33,820 bases of DNA from [Eubacterium] yurii subsp. margaretiae ATCC 43715 (GTDB lineage Bacteria > Bacillota > Clostridia > Peptostreptococcales > Filifactoraceae), in contig GL405246.1 of the NCBI GenBank assembly GCA_000146855.1, forward strand, positions 2,431,837-2,465,656. Reading direction: 5' to 3'. The translations under genes and the position numbers were made by a program. A model generated the notes under the pieces. It had not been told where the DNA came from. It saw only the letters and a list, made by a program, of their open reading frames with translations, and did no database searches. Each line of letters opens with the position of its first letter. Within the stretch, counting starts at the first letter, position 1. Below, piece after piece: positions 18,457 to 27,443 of this stretch.

Positions 18457-18594
18457 CTAAGCTGTAAGTTTTTTTCTACCTTTAGCTCTTCTATTTTTCA
18501 GTACCCTTTTTCCTCCCGGAGTACTCATTCTTTTTCTGAATCCATGTTCTCTTTTTCTTTGTCTTTTCTTAGGTTGGTAAGTTCTCTTGCTCAT
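18457..18594 (-). CDS. rpmH: Ribosomal protein L34
   Basis: A 45-residue, very basic protein: [19 protein letters not shown], then a region with MSTPGG and the ending [11 protein letters not shown]. It is the standard bacterial L34 of the large ribosomal subunit. The start at 18594 gives the conserved N-terminus and has AAAGGCGG upstream. It marks the origin-proximal end of the minus-strand cluster. Confidence 0.97.
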   Translation of the reverse strand: MSKRTYQPKKRQRKREHGFRKRMSTPGGKRVLKNRRAKGRKKLTA

Positions 18595-18647
18595 CGTTGC
18601 ACCGCCTTTCAATACTATATTTTTATTTTCTTACCTACGGGTGCATA

Positions 18648-18677
18648 ACAATAAAATAAGACTTTAATCCAAGTCAA
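18648..18677 (-). promoter_or_regulatory. Candidate rpmH promoter
   Basis: On the minus strand TTGACT (18677-18672) is followed after 18 bases by TATTGT (18653-18648), about 55 bases before the rpmH start. The -35 is good, the -10 is poor. Confidence 0.35.
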
Positions 18678-18810
18678 ATACCAAAATAAGTATAAAATAC
18701 ACCCTTTTTGATTACTTCTTAATCATAACAGAGATATTATAAAGTTTATATACAGTTTTGTCAAATTTTTTTTAAAAAATTTTTCTTTTTTTAAAAAATT
18801 CAAAATATAG

Positions 18811-19144
18811 TTATCCACAGGTGATTTTATTACTACATATTGTGTTTTTTATATAAAAAATTTTATGTAATTCAAGTTTTTAGGCGAGTCTTAATTTTTT
18901 TGAACTTGAAATTTTAAATTAAATTTGCTAATATATTTGTGTAAATTTATCCACAGATAGTGGATTATTTTATATACTTATCCACAAAATGTTGATAACA
19001 CTGTGGATACTTTATTATTTTATGTGAGTTTATCCACTTCAGTATTGTAATTACAATTTCTTTTTGTGGATATTTTTATGTTAATTCTGTGTATAATTTT
19101 TTTTAACATTTCTTTATCCACTATTTTCGATATATTTATCCACA
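18811..19144. other. oriC: oriC, upstream DnaA-box cluster
   Basis: The rpmH-dnaA spacer contains at least ten DnaA-box sequences. Perfect TTATCCACA: 18811-18819, 18947-18955, 18978-18986, 19136-19144. Perfect to the TTATNCACA consensus on the minus strand: 19088-19096. One-mismatch forms: 18990-18998, 19002-19010, 19030-19038, 19065-19073, 19114-19122. Divergent flanking genes and position next to dnaA make this the chromosomal origin region. A TATAAT at 19092-19097 overlaps one box, suggesting DnaA autoregulation if it is the dnaA promoter. Confidence 0.9.
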
Positions 19145-19168
19145 AATTTTATTAAAGAGGTCAAATCT

Positions 19169-20497
19169 ATGGACGGTCTTATGATATGGAAAAGTATTCT
19201 AAATACTTATAAAGAGAATATAAATCCAAGTTTTTACAATACTTTTTTCGGAAATAATGCCACTGATTTTTATGAATTTTTCGACAATACTATATTTCTA
19301 AAGTGCAGCAACGAATTTATAAGAGAAAATCTATCTAAGGAATTGGATAAGATACATGATATCGCTAGAAATAAGCTAAATTTAGGAGATATTACTATAA
19401 AACTGATACTTCACGATAATGAGGTGCAAAAGATAGTAAAGGATAATTATCAGAGGGAAAACAAGTATACAAAGTATACATTCGATGCCTTTGTAACCGG
19501 TACTTCAAACAATCTTGCCTATGCAGCCTGTATTGCGGTAGCTGAAAATCCTGCTTTTGAAACCCCAAAAGATGCCTACAATCCTTTATTTTTGTACGGC
19601 GGTGTAGGTCTTGGTAAGACACATCTTATGCATGCCATATCCAATAGAATAAAAGAAAAAAATCCTAATTACAAGGTATCTTACATCTCTTCTGAAACTT
19701 TTACAAACGACTTTATCTACTCTCTTCAAAATAGAAAGACTCAAGATTTCAGAGATAAATACAGGGAGCTTGATGCTATATTGATAGATGACGTACAGTT
19801 TTTTGCTGACAAAGATACTACTCAAGAAGAGCTCTTCCATACATTTAACGAGCTGTACAGTGCCAACAAGCAGATAATACTATCGAGTGACAGACCTCCA
19901 AAGGAATTAACTACACTTGAAGACAGGCTACGTTCAAGGTTCGGCATGGGACTTACTATAGACATACAACCACCGGATTTTGAAACCAGGGTAGCAATAC
20001 TTGAGAAAAAATGTGAGACAGATAGAAAAGATGTACCGAGGGACGTGCTTAATCTCATAGCTAAGAATATAAAAGCCAATATAAGAGAGCTCGAAGGTGC
20101 CCTAAACAAGGTATGTGCTTACTCAAATCTGATGAAAAGACCTATTTCATTTGAACTTGCCAATGAAGTCTTAAATGACTTGTTCGACAAAAACAGTGAC
20201 AGACAACTAAGCTCAGACTATATCAAAGAAGTTGTAGCCAGAGAGTTCAGCATCAAATACGATGATTTTTCTTCTAAAAAGAAGACAAAGAACATCGCCT
20301 ATCCAAGACAAATTGCAATGTATCTCTGCAAAGAGCTTATGGATATGTCACTTAGCAAGATAGGTGAAGAATTTGGAAACAGAGATCACACTACAGTTAT
20401 ACACGCCTGTAAAAAAGTAGAAGAAGATATACAGAGCAAGAAAGAAAACATGGATATGATAGTTGAAAAATTAATAAAGAAGATAAAGGGCGAATAA
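19169..20497 (+). CDS. dnaA: Chromosomal replication initiator DnaA
   Basis: A 442-residue AAA+ initiator. Domain I spans about residues 1-85, with a short linker (domain II). Domain III holds Walker A G144-GVGLGKT, Walker B AILIDDVQF and the sensor/arginine-finger region. Domain IV carries the DnaA signature GNRDHTTVIHA near residue 403. It binds the boxes on both sides of its own gene and opens the origin. ATG at 19169 has AGAGGT upstream, 24 bases after the last box. A terminator follows it, so dnaN is transcribed at least partly on its own. Confidence 0.98.
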   Translation: MDGLMIWKSILNTYKENINPSFYNTFFGNNATDFYEFFDNTIFLKCSNEFIRENLSKELDKIHDIARNKLNLGDITIKLILHDNEVQKIVKDNYQRENKYTKYTFDAFVTGTSNNLAYAACIAVAENPAFETPKDAYNPLFLYGGVGLGKTHLMHAISNRIKEKNPNYKVSYISSETFTNDFIYSLQNRKTQDFRDKYRELDAILIDDVQFFADKDTTQEELFHTFNELYSANKQIILSSDRPPKELTTLEDRLRSRFGMGLTIDIQPPDFETRVAILEKKCETDRKDVPRDVLNLIAKNIKANIRELEGALNKVCAYSNLMKRPISFELANEVLNDLFDKNSDRQLSSDYIKEVVAREFSIKYDDFSSKKKTKNIAYPRQIAMYLCKELMDMSLSKIGEEFGNRDHTTVIHACKKVEEDIQSKKENMDMIVEKLIKKIKGE

Positions 20498-20502
20498 TTA
20501 CA

Positions 20503-20547
20503 AAATGGCTATTTTGTATGAAAATACAAGTATAGCCGTTTTTTTGT
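20503..20547 (+). terminator. Terminator of dnaA
   Basis: GGCTATTTTGTAT pairs with ATACAAGTATAGCC around a GAAA-like loop, with a two-base mismatch, followed by seven T's. It starts about six bases after the dnaA stop. Confidence 0.85.
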
Positions 20548-20583
20548 GGACAAGTTGCTTTTTTTACACAGATAATTAAGGAC

Positions 20584-20700
20584 TTATCCACAGTATTATA
20601 CAAAAAATTTTTAGTAATATTACAGGGCTTTTTCATACTTATCAACAAATCCACAACCCCTACTACTAATACTACTAAAATATTTATATTTTTTTATATA
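20584..20700. other. oriC: oriC, downstream boxes, DnaA-trio and unwinding region
   Basis: In the dnaA-dnaN spacer a perfect DnaA box (20584-20592) is followed by a one-mismatch box TTATCAACA (20639-20647), a degenerate box (20647-20655), a short C run ending at 20660, and then six in-frame triplets CTA-CTA-CTA-ATA-CTA-CTA (20660-20677) running into pure A+T. This order, box, GC cluster, trio, A+T, is the basal unwinding element known from B. subtilis. The remainder to 20988 is A+T-rich noncoding DNA. Confidence 0.75.
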
Positions 20701-20988
20701 TAAAAGCAAAAATACAAAAAACTTGCAATTATATTTATTAAAATAAACAATGATATAAGATTGAATTAATAAGGCTATTTATAAATGAAATAGTTATATA
20801 TTGATACTATAAAACTTATTATTTAAAATAATTATAAAAAGAATCAATTCTAATAGAATTTAAATAAAACATACTATAAATATACTACTATACTAATTAA
20901 GGTGGATTTGTATTGTTTATTTTATAATAGTTGTATCCTATTAATAAGACATTATAAACATCATTGTAATTTGTTTTTAATTATTCAA

Positions 20989-21017
20989 TTGACTTTAAGA
21001 ATGTACAATATTATAAT
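20989..21017 (+). promoter_or_regulatory. dnaN promoter
   Basis: TTGACT (20989-20994), a 17-base spacer and TATAAT (21012-21017) form a near-consensus promoter 70 bases before the dnaN ATG. It supports the start at 21088 and independent expression of dnaN. Confidence 0.75.
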
Positions 21018-21087
21018 TATACATGATTTTAAGTTTGGTATATTTTATAAATTACATTATATAAAATTTTTAACTCAAGAGGTAGAT

Positions 21088-22191
21088 ATGAAATTCAAGG
21101 TAAATCAAAGAGATCTTTCAAAGGCTATATCAGTTGTTCAAAAGGCGGTAGCTACGAAAAATACTATGGAAATATTAAAGGGAATATATTTTGAAATAGA
21201 AGAAGGCAATCTACTGCTTACTACCAACAATATGGAGGTGGGTATACAGACTTCTATTCCATGTGAAGTATATGAAGAAGGCAAGATAGTAATAGATGCC
21301 AAGATAATATCTGATATAGTGCGTAAACTTCCTAATGATACCATACATTTCACATCTATTGATGAAAATGACCTGATAGAAGTAAGATGTCAAAATTCAA
21401 AATTCAACATCAAGTATATTAGATGCGAAGACTTCCCTATGCCGGCATATATAGATGAGAGATTTTTTGTAAAAATAGAAGCCGATGATTTTAAAAATAT
21501 GATATTAAAGACAAATTACGCCATATCAAGCAATGATCCCAATCAGATATACATGTGCCATTTCTTCAAAATAGATAAAAATAAATTCACTATGTTTTCT
21601 GTAGATAATTTCAGATTTGTTATTATGGAAAAGGAATTTGAAGACATATCTTTTGACGAGAAAAATCTGATTATAAACGGAAGTATATTGACAGATATTG
21701 CAAAGACTATAGAAGATGGAGTGGAATTTATAAAGTTCGCCTTTGATGACAAGCATATCTGCGTAATAATAGATGATACTATAATTACAAGTAACTTGGT
21801 TACAGGAAATTTCATAGATTATGAGTCAATAATACCAAGAAATGAGAAATCTACAGTGACTGTAAGGTCAAGTGACTTGAAATCAGCTATAGATAGGGTG
21901 TCACTACTTTCAAATAATAAGTTGATAAAGTTGGAATCAAAAGATTTTATGATGAATATAACTTCAAGAAACGATCAGGTGGGAAATGCCAATGAGATAG
22001 TAGATATAAAGCTTGAGGGTGAAAATTTTGAGATTGCCTTTAACTGCGAATTTTTACTTGACATACTCAAAAATGTGGATGATGAGTATATCACAATGAA
22101 GATAACTAATTCTCTAAGCCCTTGTAAGATAACATCTGAAAGTGACGAAAATTATATACATGTAATATTGCCTGTAAGGATAAAAAAATAG
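21088..22191 (+). CDS. dnaN: DNA polymerase III sliding clamp (beta subunit)
   Basis: A 367-residue clamp. The N-terminus MKFKVNQRDLSKAISVVQKAV and the C-terminal ILPVRIKK are typical of the family, and the length equals that of three clamp domains. It encircles DNA and tethers polymerase III. The frame stays open upstream to 20902, but that part is A+T-rich noise and includes the promoter; the ATG at 21088 has AAGAGGT in front. The metallophosphoesterase gene follows after two bases, so the two are co-transcribed. recF, normally next, is missing. Confidence 0.97.
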   Translation: MKFKVNQRDLSKAISVVQKAVATKNTMEILKGIYFEIEEGNLLLTTNNMEVGIQTSIPCEVYEEGKIVIDAKIISDIVRKLPNDTIHFTSIDENDLIEVRCQNSKFNIKYIRCEDFPMPAYIDERFFVKIEADDFKNMILKTNYAISSNDPNQIYMCHFFKIDKNKFTMFSVDNFRFVIMEKEFEDISFDEKNLIINGSILTDIAKTIEDGVEFIKFAFDDKHICVIIDDTIITSNLVTGNFIDYESIIPRNEKSTVTVRSSDLKSAIDRVSLLSNNKLIKLESKDFMMNITSRNDQVGNANEIVDIKLEGENFEIAFNCEFLLDILKNVDDEYITMKITNSLSPCKITSESDENYIHVILPVRIKK

Positions 22192-22193
22192 AT

Positions 22194-22715
22194 ATGAAGA
22201 TAGTATTTGTAAGCGATACGCACGGAGATGAGGACGCACTCAAAAATATAGTTAAGTTTGCTAAAGGATATGATGCAATAATACACACAGGGGACGTATT
22301 GCCCTACGGTGTGGCACATTCATGCTTTATCAGTGACTATATCTCAACACTTGATAATATATATTTTGTAAGGGGAAATACTGATTATTTTGACGGTATG
22401 AGGCTGATGGGCAAGGATGTAAGTGAGTATGAGCGTATTTTCAGCTTTGACAATATAAGGATATTTGCAACTCATGGATTTATAAAATCTATGACATCTT
22501 ATGAAAAAGAAGCAAGGGAAAATAAATGCGACATCCTTGTCTACGGTCATACACATGTCAAAAAATTGGAGAAAAAGGACAATCTCATCATATTAAATCC
22601 CGGCTCTCCGTCAAGACCGAGGGACTATGCTCCATCCTTTGCCATACTTGAAGACAAGGTCATCACGCTTTACAACGCTGATGATTTTGAGATAATTGAA
22701 AAGCTTAATATTTAG
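22194..22715 (+). CDS. YfcE/MJ0936-family metallophosphoesterase
   Basis: A 173-residue phosphodiesterase of the calcineurin-like superfamily. Metal-binding motifs: SDTHGD (Asp8, His10), HTGDV, RGNTD, ATHGF and YGHTHV. The minimal size, without a cap domain, places it with YfcE/MJ0936, which act on artificial phosphodiesters and have unclear natural substrates. It begins two bases after dnaN stops and is probably translationally coupled to it. The original terminator of this operon is the hairpin at 22723, now split from its T-run by the island. Confidence 0.9.
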   Translation: MKIVFVSDTHGDEDALKNIVKFAKGYDAIIHTGDVLPYGVAHSCFISDYISTLDNIYFVRGNTDYFDGMRLMGKDVSEYERIFSFDNIRIFATHGFIKSMTSYEKEARENKCDILVYGHTHVKKLEKKDNLIILNPGSPSRPRDYAPSFAILEDKVITLYNADDFEIIEKLNI

Positions 22716-22722
22716 ATGTAAA

Positions 22723-22746
22723 AGACATAGTGTGAAAGCTATGTCT
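22723..22746 (+). repeat. Left 24-bp direct repeat (duplicated terminator hairpin)
   Basis: AGACATAG, loop TGTGAAAG, CTATGTCT. The same 24 bases occur at 30489-30512. Here the hairpin is followed by CAGACTG instead of a T-run, so it is the half cut off from its terminator tail by the inserted island. It is best read as a target-site duplication of a palindromic target. Confidence 0.85.
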
Positions 22747-22763
22747 CAGACTGTAGACAAAGG

Positions 22764-22785
22764 TAGGGCGAAAGCCCTATTTTTG
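22764..22785 (+). terminator. Insulating terminator inside the left end of the IS
   Basis: TAGGGC, loop GAAA, GCCCTA, then TTTTTG. It blocks read-through from outside into the transposase and now probably ends the dnaN-phosphoesterase transcript in place of the disrupted native terminator. Confidence 0.7.
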
Positions 22786-22859
22786 TATCAAAAAATACCA
22801 TTTCCAATCGAAATTTTTCCCAAAAAATGATATAATAAAACAAAGGAGAGTGATTGGAA

Positions 22860-24301
22860 ATGCTTAGTTTAACCCCCATCGATAATCGAAGAAAAGTAGA
22901 GCTTAGTTGTCTGGAAGACTTGGTTCCTAAAAATCATATTCTAAGAAAAGTAGATCGCGTCATCGACTTTGGGTTTATTTATCCGCTGGTAGAACCTTTG
23001 TACTGTAAGGATAACGGCAGACCTTCGGTCGATCCGGTCGTCCTATTTAAAATCGTATTGATTCAATATCTTTTTGGGATCCGAAGTATGCGTCAGACGA
23101 TACGCGAAATTGAAGTCAACGTCGCTTACCGCTGGTTTTTAGGTTATGGTTTGTATGAACCGATTCCACATTTTACAACTTTTGGAAAAAACTATGTCCG
23201 ACGATTCAAAGATACCGACATCTTCGAACAGATCTTTGATCATATCTTGGCGCAAGCCATTAAAAAAGGCTTTGTCGATCCCAAAGTTGTGTTCATCGAC
23301 TCCACTCACGTAAAAGCAGCTGCCAACAAGAAAAAATTCACCAAAGAAACGTTGGAAATCGAATGAAAAGCATATCAAAACGACTTGGAACAAGAAATCA
23401 ATTGTGATCGAGAGGTACACGGAAAAAAGCACTAAGGGAACAGACTTCGACGAAGAAAGAGCGAACGGTTACAAAAAGCACCACCGATCCGGAGTGTGAT
23501 CTGTTCCATAAAGGCGAACATGAAAAACAATTCGCATACACTGTCCATAACGTATGTGATCAAAACGGTTTTATTCTAAAAGCACAAACGACCCCGGCAA
23601 ACACCCATGACAGCGTAGCTTTCCTTCCTCTGTATGAACAACTGACCCGATCCTATCCTCAGGCAAAATACTTCGTCATGGACGCAGGCTACAAAACAGC
23701 CCCAATCTGCAAAAAAATATTAGACGATACCAATATCCCGATCCTACCCTACAAACGACCCATGGGGAAAAAAGGATTTTTTCCAACAAAAGACTTCTAT
23801 TACGATGAATACTACGATTGTGTGCTATGTCCCCAGAATCAAATTCTTTCCTATGTAACCACAACCCGAGAGGGTTACAAAGAATTTCGAGGAAAAGAAT
23901 CCATATGTGCCTCTTGTCCTCAGCGGACAAAATGTTTTAGCGGGAATCAACGCTTTAAGACCACCTTTAAACACATTTGGTCAGAATATCTTGAGATATC
24001 CGAAGACATCCGCCACTCCGGCAAAGGGAAAGCGTATTACGCCAAACGCTCTGAGACGATCGAATGAGTATTTGCGGATGCGAAAGAGAAACACGGTTTT
24101 CGATATACCACCTATCGAGGCAAAGCGAAAATGCAAATGAAAGCTTTGCTTACTTATGCTGCCATGAATCTCAAAAAAATGGCATTATGGGCAGAAAAGC
24201 AGAGGAATAGTCCTTTGTTTTTTGCGATTTTAGATCCGATCTGCTCACAGACTACGAAAAAATCACAAAAAAGAAGACAACCTCAAATTTTCGTGTGTTG
24301 A
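22860..24301 (+). pseudogene. IS1182-family transposase, disrupted
   Basis: Reads as one ~480-residue transposase only when three lesions are repaired. The N-terminal part (IDNRRKVELSCLEDLVPKNH, later NGRPSVDPVVLFKIVLIQYL) is the family's conserved domain. First lesion: TGA at 23364-23366. Second: one base lost in the A-run at 23423-23428 shifts the frame. Third: TGA at 24065-24067, just before VFADAKEKHGFRYT. Both TGA codons follow GAA and are most simply CGA-to-TGA transitions. The start is the ATG at 22860, ten bases after AAAGGAG. The element cannot transpose on its own unless another copy supplies transposase. Confidence 0.88.
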
Positions 24302-24324
24302 AAATTTAGTTTGTCTTCTCTCTG

Positions 24325-24360
24325 AAATGGCTAACTCTTTACGAGTTTGCCATTTTTTTT
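24325..24360 (+). terminator. Strong intrinsic terminator at the right edge of the IS
   Basis: AAATGGC and AACTC pair with GAGTT and GCCATTT with one T-T mismatch, loop TTTAC, followed by eight T's in all. It begins right at the IS end and probably belongs to the locus from which the IS was mobilised; IS1182 elements tend to sit in hairpins. Confidence 0.8.
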
Positions 24361-24409
24361 GCATGCGTTTCTTCCTATTATATAGCACACAACCACCCAA
24401 TTTTTTAGA

Positions 24410-25435
24410 TTAGCCCAAATCCAATTTCAAATCACTGCTCTTAATCCAACCCATTTTTCGCAGGATATTCGCAAAAAACAAAGTCAAAATCGCTGGTAGA
24501 ATAAAATGCAAAATGGCAATGTATAAAAAAATTGTGCTCGATGCAACTCCCGCCTCGCTCATCGCCTGATAAGTGCCGAACTGACCCACGAAACCGCTCG
24601 TTCCCATTCCCGAACCGATTGGCGTATTTTGCATTTTGAACACCAATGTCGAGAGCGGCCCCGTAATAACCGATGCCATAGTCGGCGGAATCCAAATTTT
24701 CCAGTTGCGCACAATGTTCGGTACTTGGAGCATCGAAGTCCCCAAGCCTTGCGCAACCAATCCGCCCCATCCGTTCTCTTTATAACTCATCACCGCAAAG
24801 CCGACCATCTGCGCCGCACAACCCGCCGTTGCCGCACCGCCAGCCAAACCGCCGAGCGACAGCATCATTGAAAGAGCCGCCGAGCTGATTGGCAAAGTCA
24901 ATACCATTCCCATGACCACCGACAAAATAATTCCCATTAAAAAAGGTTGCAAAGTCGTCGCATACATAATAAAACTTCCGAGCGCATTCATGGCTTTTGC
25001 AATATACGGTCCAATCGTCGTTCCGATAAATACACCTACAAAAACCGTAACCGCCGGTGTAACCAAAATATCCACCTTCGTTTCTTTGGAAACCAACTTC
25101 CCGCATTCCGTCGCAACCAAGACCGACAAAAAAGCTCCCGCCGGTCCGCCCACCGCATTGCCGGCTGCACCGGTGACCACCGATGAGAACAAAACCAAAG
25201 GCGGTGCTTTAAGCGCATAAGCAACCGCCACGCCAATCGCCGCTCCGGTCATGTCCCGACTGATGGGCCAAAGCACCTCGGTCAAAAAAGTCAAACCGAA
25301 CTTCGACCCGATCGTATTGAGAATCGTTCCAATCAACAACGAAGAAAAAAGTCCCAATGCCATGTGTCCCATTGCATCAACCAAGTAGCGTTTCACCGAA
25401 ATTTCAATATCCTTGCGTTTCAAAAATTTAATCAT
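24410..25435 (-). CDS. PfoR-like PTS IIC membrane protein
   Basis: A 341-residue, very hydrophobic protein with about nine membrane segments and many Gly/Ala-rich helices (AAIGVAVAYALKAPPLVLFS, GGPAGAFLSVLVATECGKLV). This matches the PTS_EIIC_2 family that includes PfoR of Clostridium perfringens, named as a regulator of perfringolysin. No IIA or IIB domain is nearby, so sugar phosphorylation by this locus alone is unlikely. Full length appears intact; ATG at 25435 follows TGGAGG. Base composition is clearly richer in G+C than dnaA or mnmG, pointing to transfer. It is the only long intact gene of the island. Confidence 0.8.
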   Translation of the reverse strand: MIKFLKRKDIEISVKRYLVDAMGHMALGLFSSLLIGTILNTIGSKFGLTFLTEVLWPISRDMTGAAIGVAVAYALKAPPLVLFSSVVTGAAGNAVGGPAGAFLSVLVATECGKLVSKETKVDILVTPAVTVFVGVFIGTTIGPYIAKAMNALGSFIMYATTLQPFLMGIILSVVMGMVLTLPISSAALSMMLSLGGLAGGAATAGCAAQMVGFAVMSYKENGWGGLVAQGLGTSMLQVPNIVRNWKIWIPPTMASVITGPLSTLVFKMQNTPIGSGMGTSGFVGQFGTYQAMSEAGVASSTIFLYIAILHFILPAILTLFFANILRKMGWIKSSDLKLDLG

Positions 25436-26025
25436 TTCGCCTCCAACTTTTGTTATATTATAATCAAAAAACAGATTATTATTATAATCATTGTAACAGT
25501 TATTCTAATTTTTTCAACCAAAGTTTTTCGATTAACTAACATTATAGAAGCTAAAAATATTGATTCCCTTTATTTCTTTTCAAAATCAATAATTATATAC
25601 TTATTCTCGGACCCGAAATTCTTTTTGTTATATATATGTTCTGATTTATGAGTTTGATTTCAAATTGAAATCTAAAGCTCAAAACCGCACATCTAAAATC
25701 GTAATTCCAAGCACAATCACAAAACCGCAAATCTAAATCGTAATTCTAAGCACAATCACAAATTCCAAATTGAGTCTTTTCAAAACCCGACATTCCAATT
25801 TGAAATCAATAATCTATACTCCGTATTCCGATACATTCTAAAAGTTTAATATAAACTCTAATATGATTTTTAACTATCTTTTCAAAAGTTCTTATATCCG
25901 GTATAGCCTGTTGTTTCAGGTATTTCCAGTATTTTGTGTATCGGGAGATACTCACATATTTCTTAAATCTGCTTGTGTTTTTGCTTTGAAAGGTAGTAAA
26001 GAAGTACTAAAACATCTCTTTCCCT
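25436..26025. other. Island spacer between PTS IIC and integrase
   Basis: 590 bases. The part next to the PTS gene is A+T-rich and probably holds its promoter (TATAAT-like sequences on the minus strand). A two-copy tandem repeat follows, then an open minus-strand frame without a start (25806-26006, 66 codons, containing YTKYWKYLKQQAIPDIRTFE) that could be the tail of a lost gene or chance. An end of the conjugative element should lie here, but I cannot place it. Confidence 0.4.
25681..25759. repeat. Two-copy tandem repeat of about 40 bp
   Basis: Copy 1 at 25681-25720 and copy 2 at 25721-25759 both run AAAACCGCA, ATCTAAA, TCGTAATT, C or T, AAGCACAATCAC. They differ by two substitutions and one base in length. 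Confidence 0.85.
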
Positions 26026-27166
26026 TTAAGCCGCCAGTCTGAAAAATTCCGCTTGTGCGCTGTCAAAGGTGGCGTGTGCGTAATAGTTCAGGGTCATTGT
26101 AATGTTGGCGTGTCCCATAAGATACTATAAGGCTTTTGGATTCATTCCCGCATTTGCCATGTTGGTGCAGAATGTGTGCCGCAAGGTATGGGGCGTTGTT
26201 ACCACCGGCAAAGCTTCCCCATGGTTTTGGTTGTACTTTTCTACCAGCCTGCTAAACATAATGACATAGCCATTACACACTTTTGGTGTCCCGTTGCTTG
26301 TGAGAAAGAGAAAGCCTGTGTAACCGTCAACGGTAAAATTACTATTCTTTCGGTTTTGCAGCACTCTCTGTAAGGCTTCAAGTACACGGTCGCTCATTGG
26401 AATTTTGCGAATGCCGTTATCCGTTTTCGGTGTTTCAATGCGGTATGACTTTTTACCGGAGTATTGAAGCTGATGATCTATATTGATTGTCCGATTCTCA
26501 AAACCAATATCTCGGTCCGTCAAACCGCAGAACTCGGAAATCCGAAGCCCTGTTCCAAGCAAAATGATAAGCTCGTCATAATATTTGTAATAGACCTTAT
26601 CGCTTTTCACAAAAGCAAGTAAACTGTCTTCCTGCGTAGGCGAAAGAGGTATCTTCGGTTCGGTGTCATCCTCAATGACAGTGTTGATATGAAAGTCAAA
26701 GGGATTTTTCCTGATACAGTCATACTGAATAGTGGTGTAAAAAGCTGCCTTTAGAGAACGCTTATAGTTGCTGATTGTTTTGAAAGAATAACCTTTTCCT
26801 TTCATTCGTAAAGCCCATTCCTTTGCATCGGACATTCTCACATTCTCAATGCTGTATGCTCCGATGGTATTTATCTCAAGTATTCTCATGAGCTGCTTTC
26901 GACCTTGTTTTGTACCATGCCTTACATTTGCATGATTTCGTATGTGCTTTTCGTAAAGCTGGTATACGGTCATTTTCTTTCCAACGAGGTCAATCTCGTC
27001 ATCAAAGTCTTTTTGTATCCCTTTGACTTTTTCACGCAGAGATTTATCCTCGCGTTTTCCTTTTGGTGTCTTATTCGTAGGAACTAATTTCCATGCGTAC
27101 ACAAACTGCGGTTTTCCAAAAGTATCTGTATATTTTTAAGCATATCTCCCGTCTTTTTTCTGACAT
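26026..27166 (-). pseudogene. int: Tn916-family tyrosine integrase, disrupted
   Basis: Most of the Tn916-type integrase is readable (SAM-like core DAKEWALRMKGKGYSFKTI, catalytic Arg in TGLRISEF, HTLRHTF). Four lesions were seen. The start MSEKRR (ATG at 27166) is joined out of frame to KDGRY by a deletion at a shared AAAAGACGG sequence, removing the usual ~15 intervening residues. A TAA at 27136-27138 replaces a Tyr-type codon. A TAG at 26125-26127 replaces the Gln expected after NPKAL. The rest (YLMGHANITMTLNYYAHATF..), including the nucleophilic Tyr, lies beyond this stop. The longest uninterrupted piece has 325 codons. No activity is expected. Confidence 0.9.
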
Positions 27167-27240
27167 TTTATGCTCCTTTCCAAGACGGAAAGAGCTTGAT
27201 ATGCTATACCTATTATACTATCATCAAGGCCCGATCTCCA

Positions 27241-27443
27241 TTAGATTGTGTCAACCGTATCGATCATTTTTTCAAGCTGATTGCGCTTAATCTGAATACG
27301 TTGCCGTTTAATATCACCCAATTTGCAGTAGGATTTTCTTCGACTAACTTTCGCAGCTTATTTTCTCCGATGCGAAAATACTTTGCCGCTTCTTCTATGG
27401 TAAGGGTATATTTCTCCCAGATAGGGACATCCGTTTGATTCAT
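27241..27443 (-). pseudogene. xis: Tn916-family excisionase, frameshifted
   Basis: The N-terminal part, [20 protein letters not shown] then [18 protein letters not shown], is nearly the Xis sequence of Tn916. After the codons for NGN one base is missing near 27300; in the next frame the expected tail [19 protein letters not shown] follows to TAA at 27241. As it stands, the protein ends early with an altered tail. GGGGGCGATGAG lies before the ATG at 27443. It stands 74 bases upstream of int, in the usual order xis-int. Confidence 0.88.

Larger units (their letters stand above)
22747..24324 (+). mobile_element. IS1182-family insertion sequence (inactive)
   Basis: Imperfect terminal inverted repeats: CAGACTGTAGACAAA at 22747-22761 and, as reverse complement of the right end (24310-24324), CAGAGAGAAGACAAA, 12 of 15 identical. 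Total about 1.58 kb, normal for the family. Each end abuts a hairpin: the 24-bp repeat on the left and an unrelated terminator on the right, so this copy is not flanked by its own simple duplication. Confidence 0.8.

Noticed and set aside
20902..21087. 62-residue N-terminal extension of DnaN
   Set aside because: The extension is A+T-rich, unlike any clamp, and contains a near-consensus promoter; the ATG at 21088 has a ribosome binding site and gives the family N-terminus.
23364..24067. UGA recoding in the transposase (two in-frame TGA codons)
   Set aside because: hemZ ends at TGA in this genome, and the same gene also has a frameshift, so decay is the simpler reading.
24441..25236. Several overlapping open frames on both strands across the PTS gene
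   Set aside because: They arise from the high G+C of this gene; their translations show low-complexity Arg/Cys-rich text without family features.
25681..25759. CRISPR array
   Set aside because: Only two adjacent copies with no spacer between them and no cas genes.
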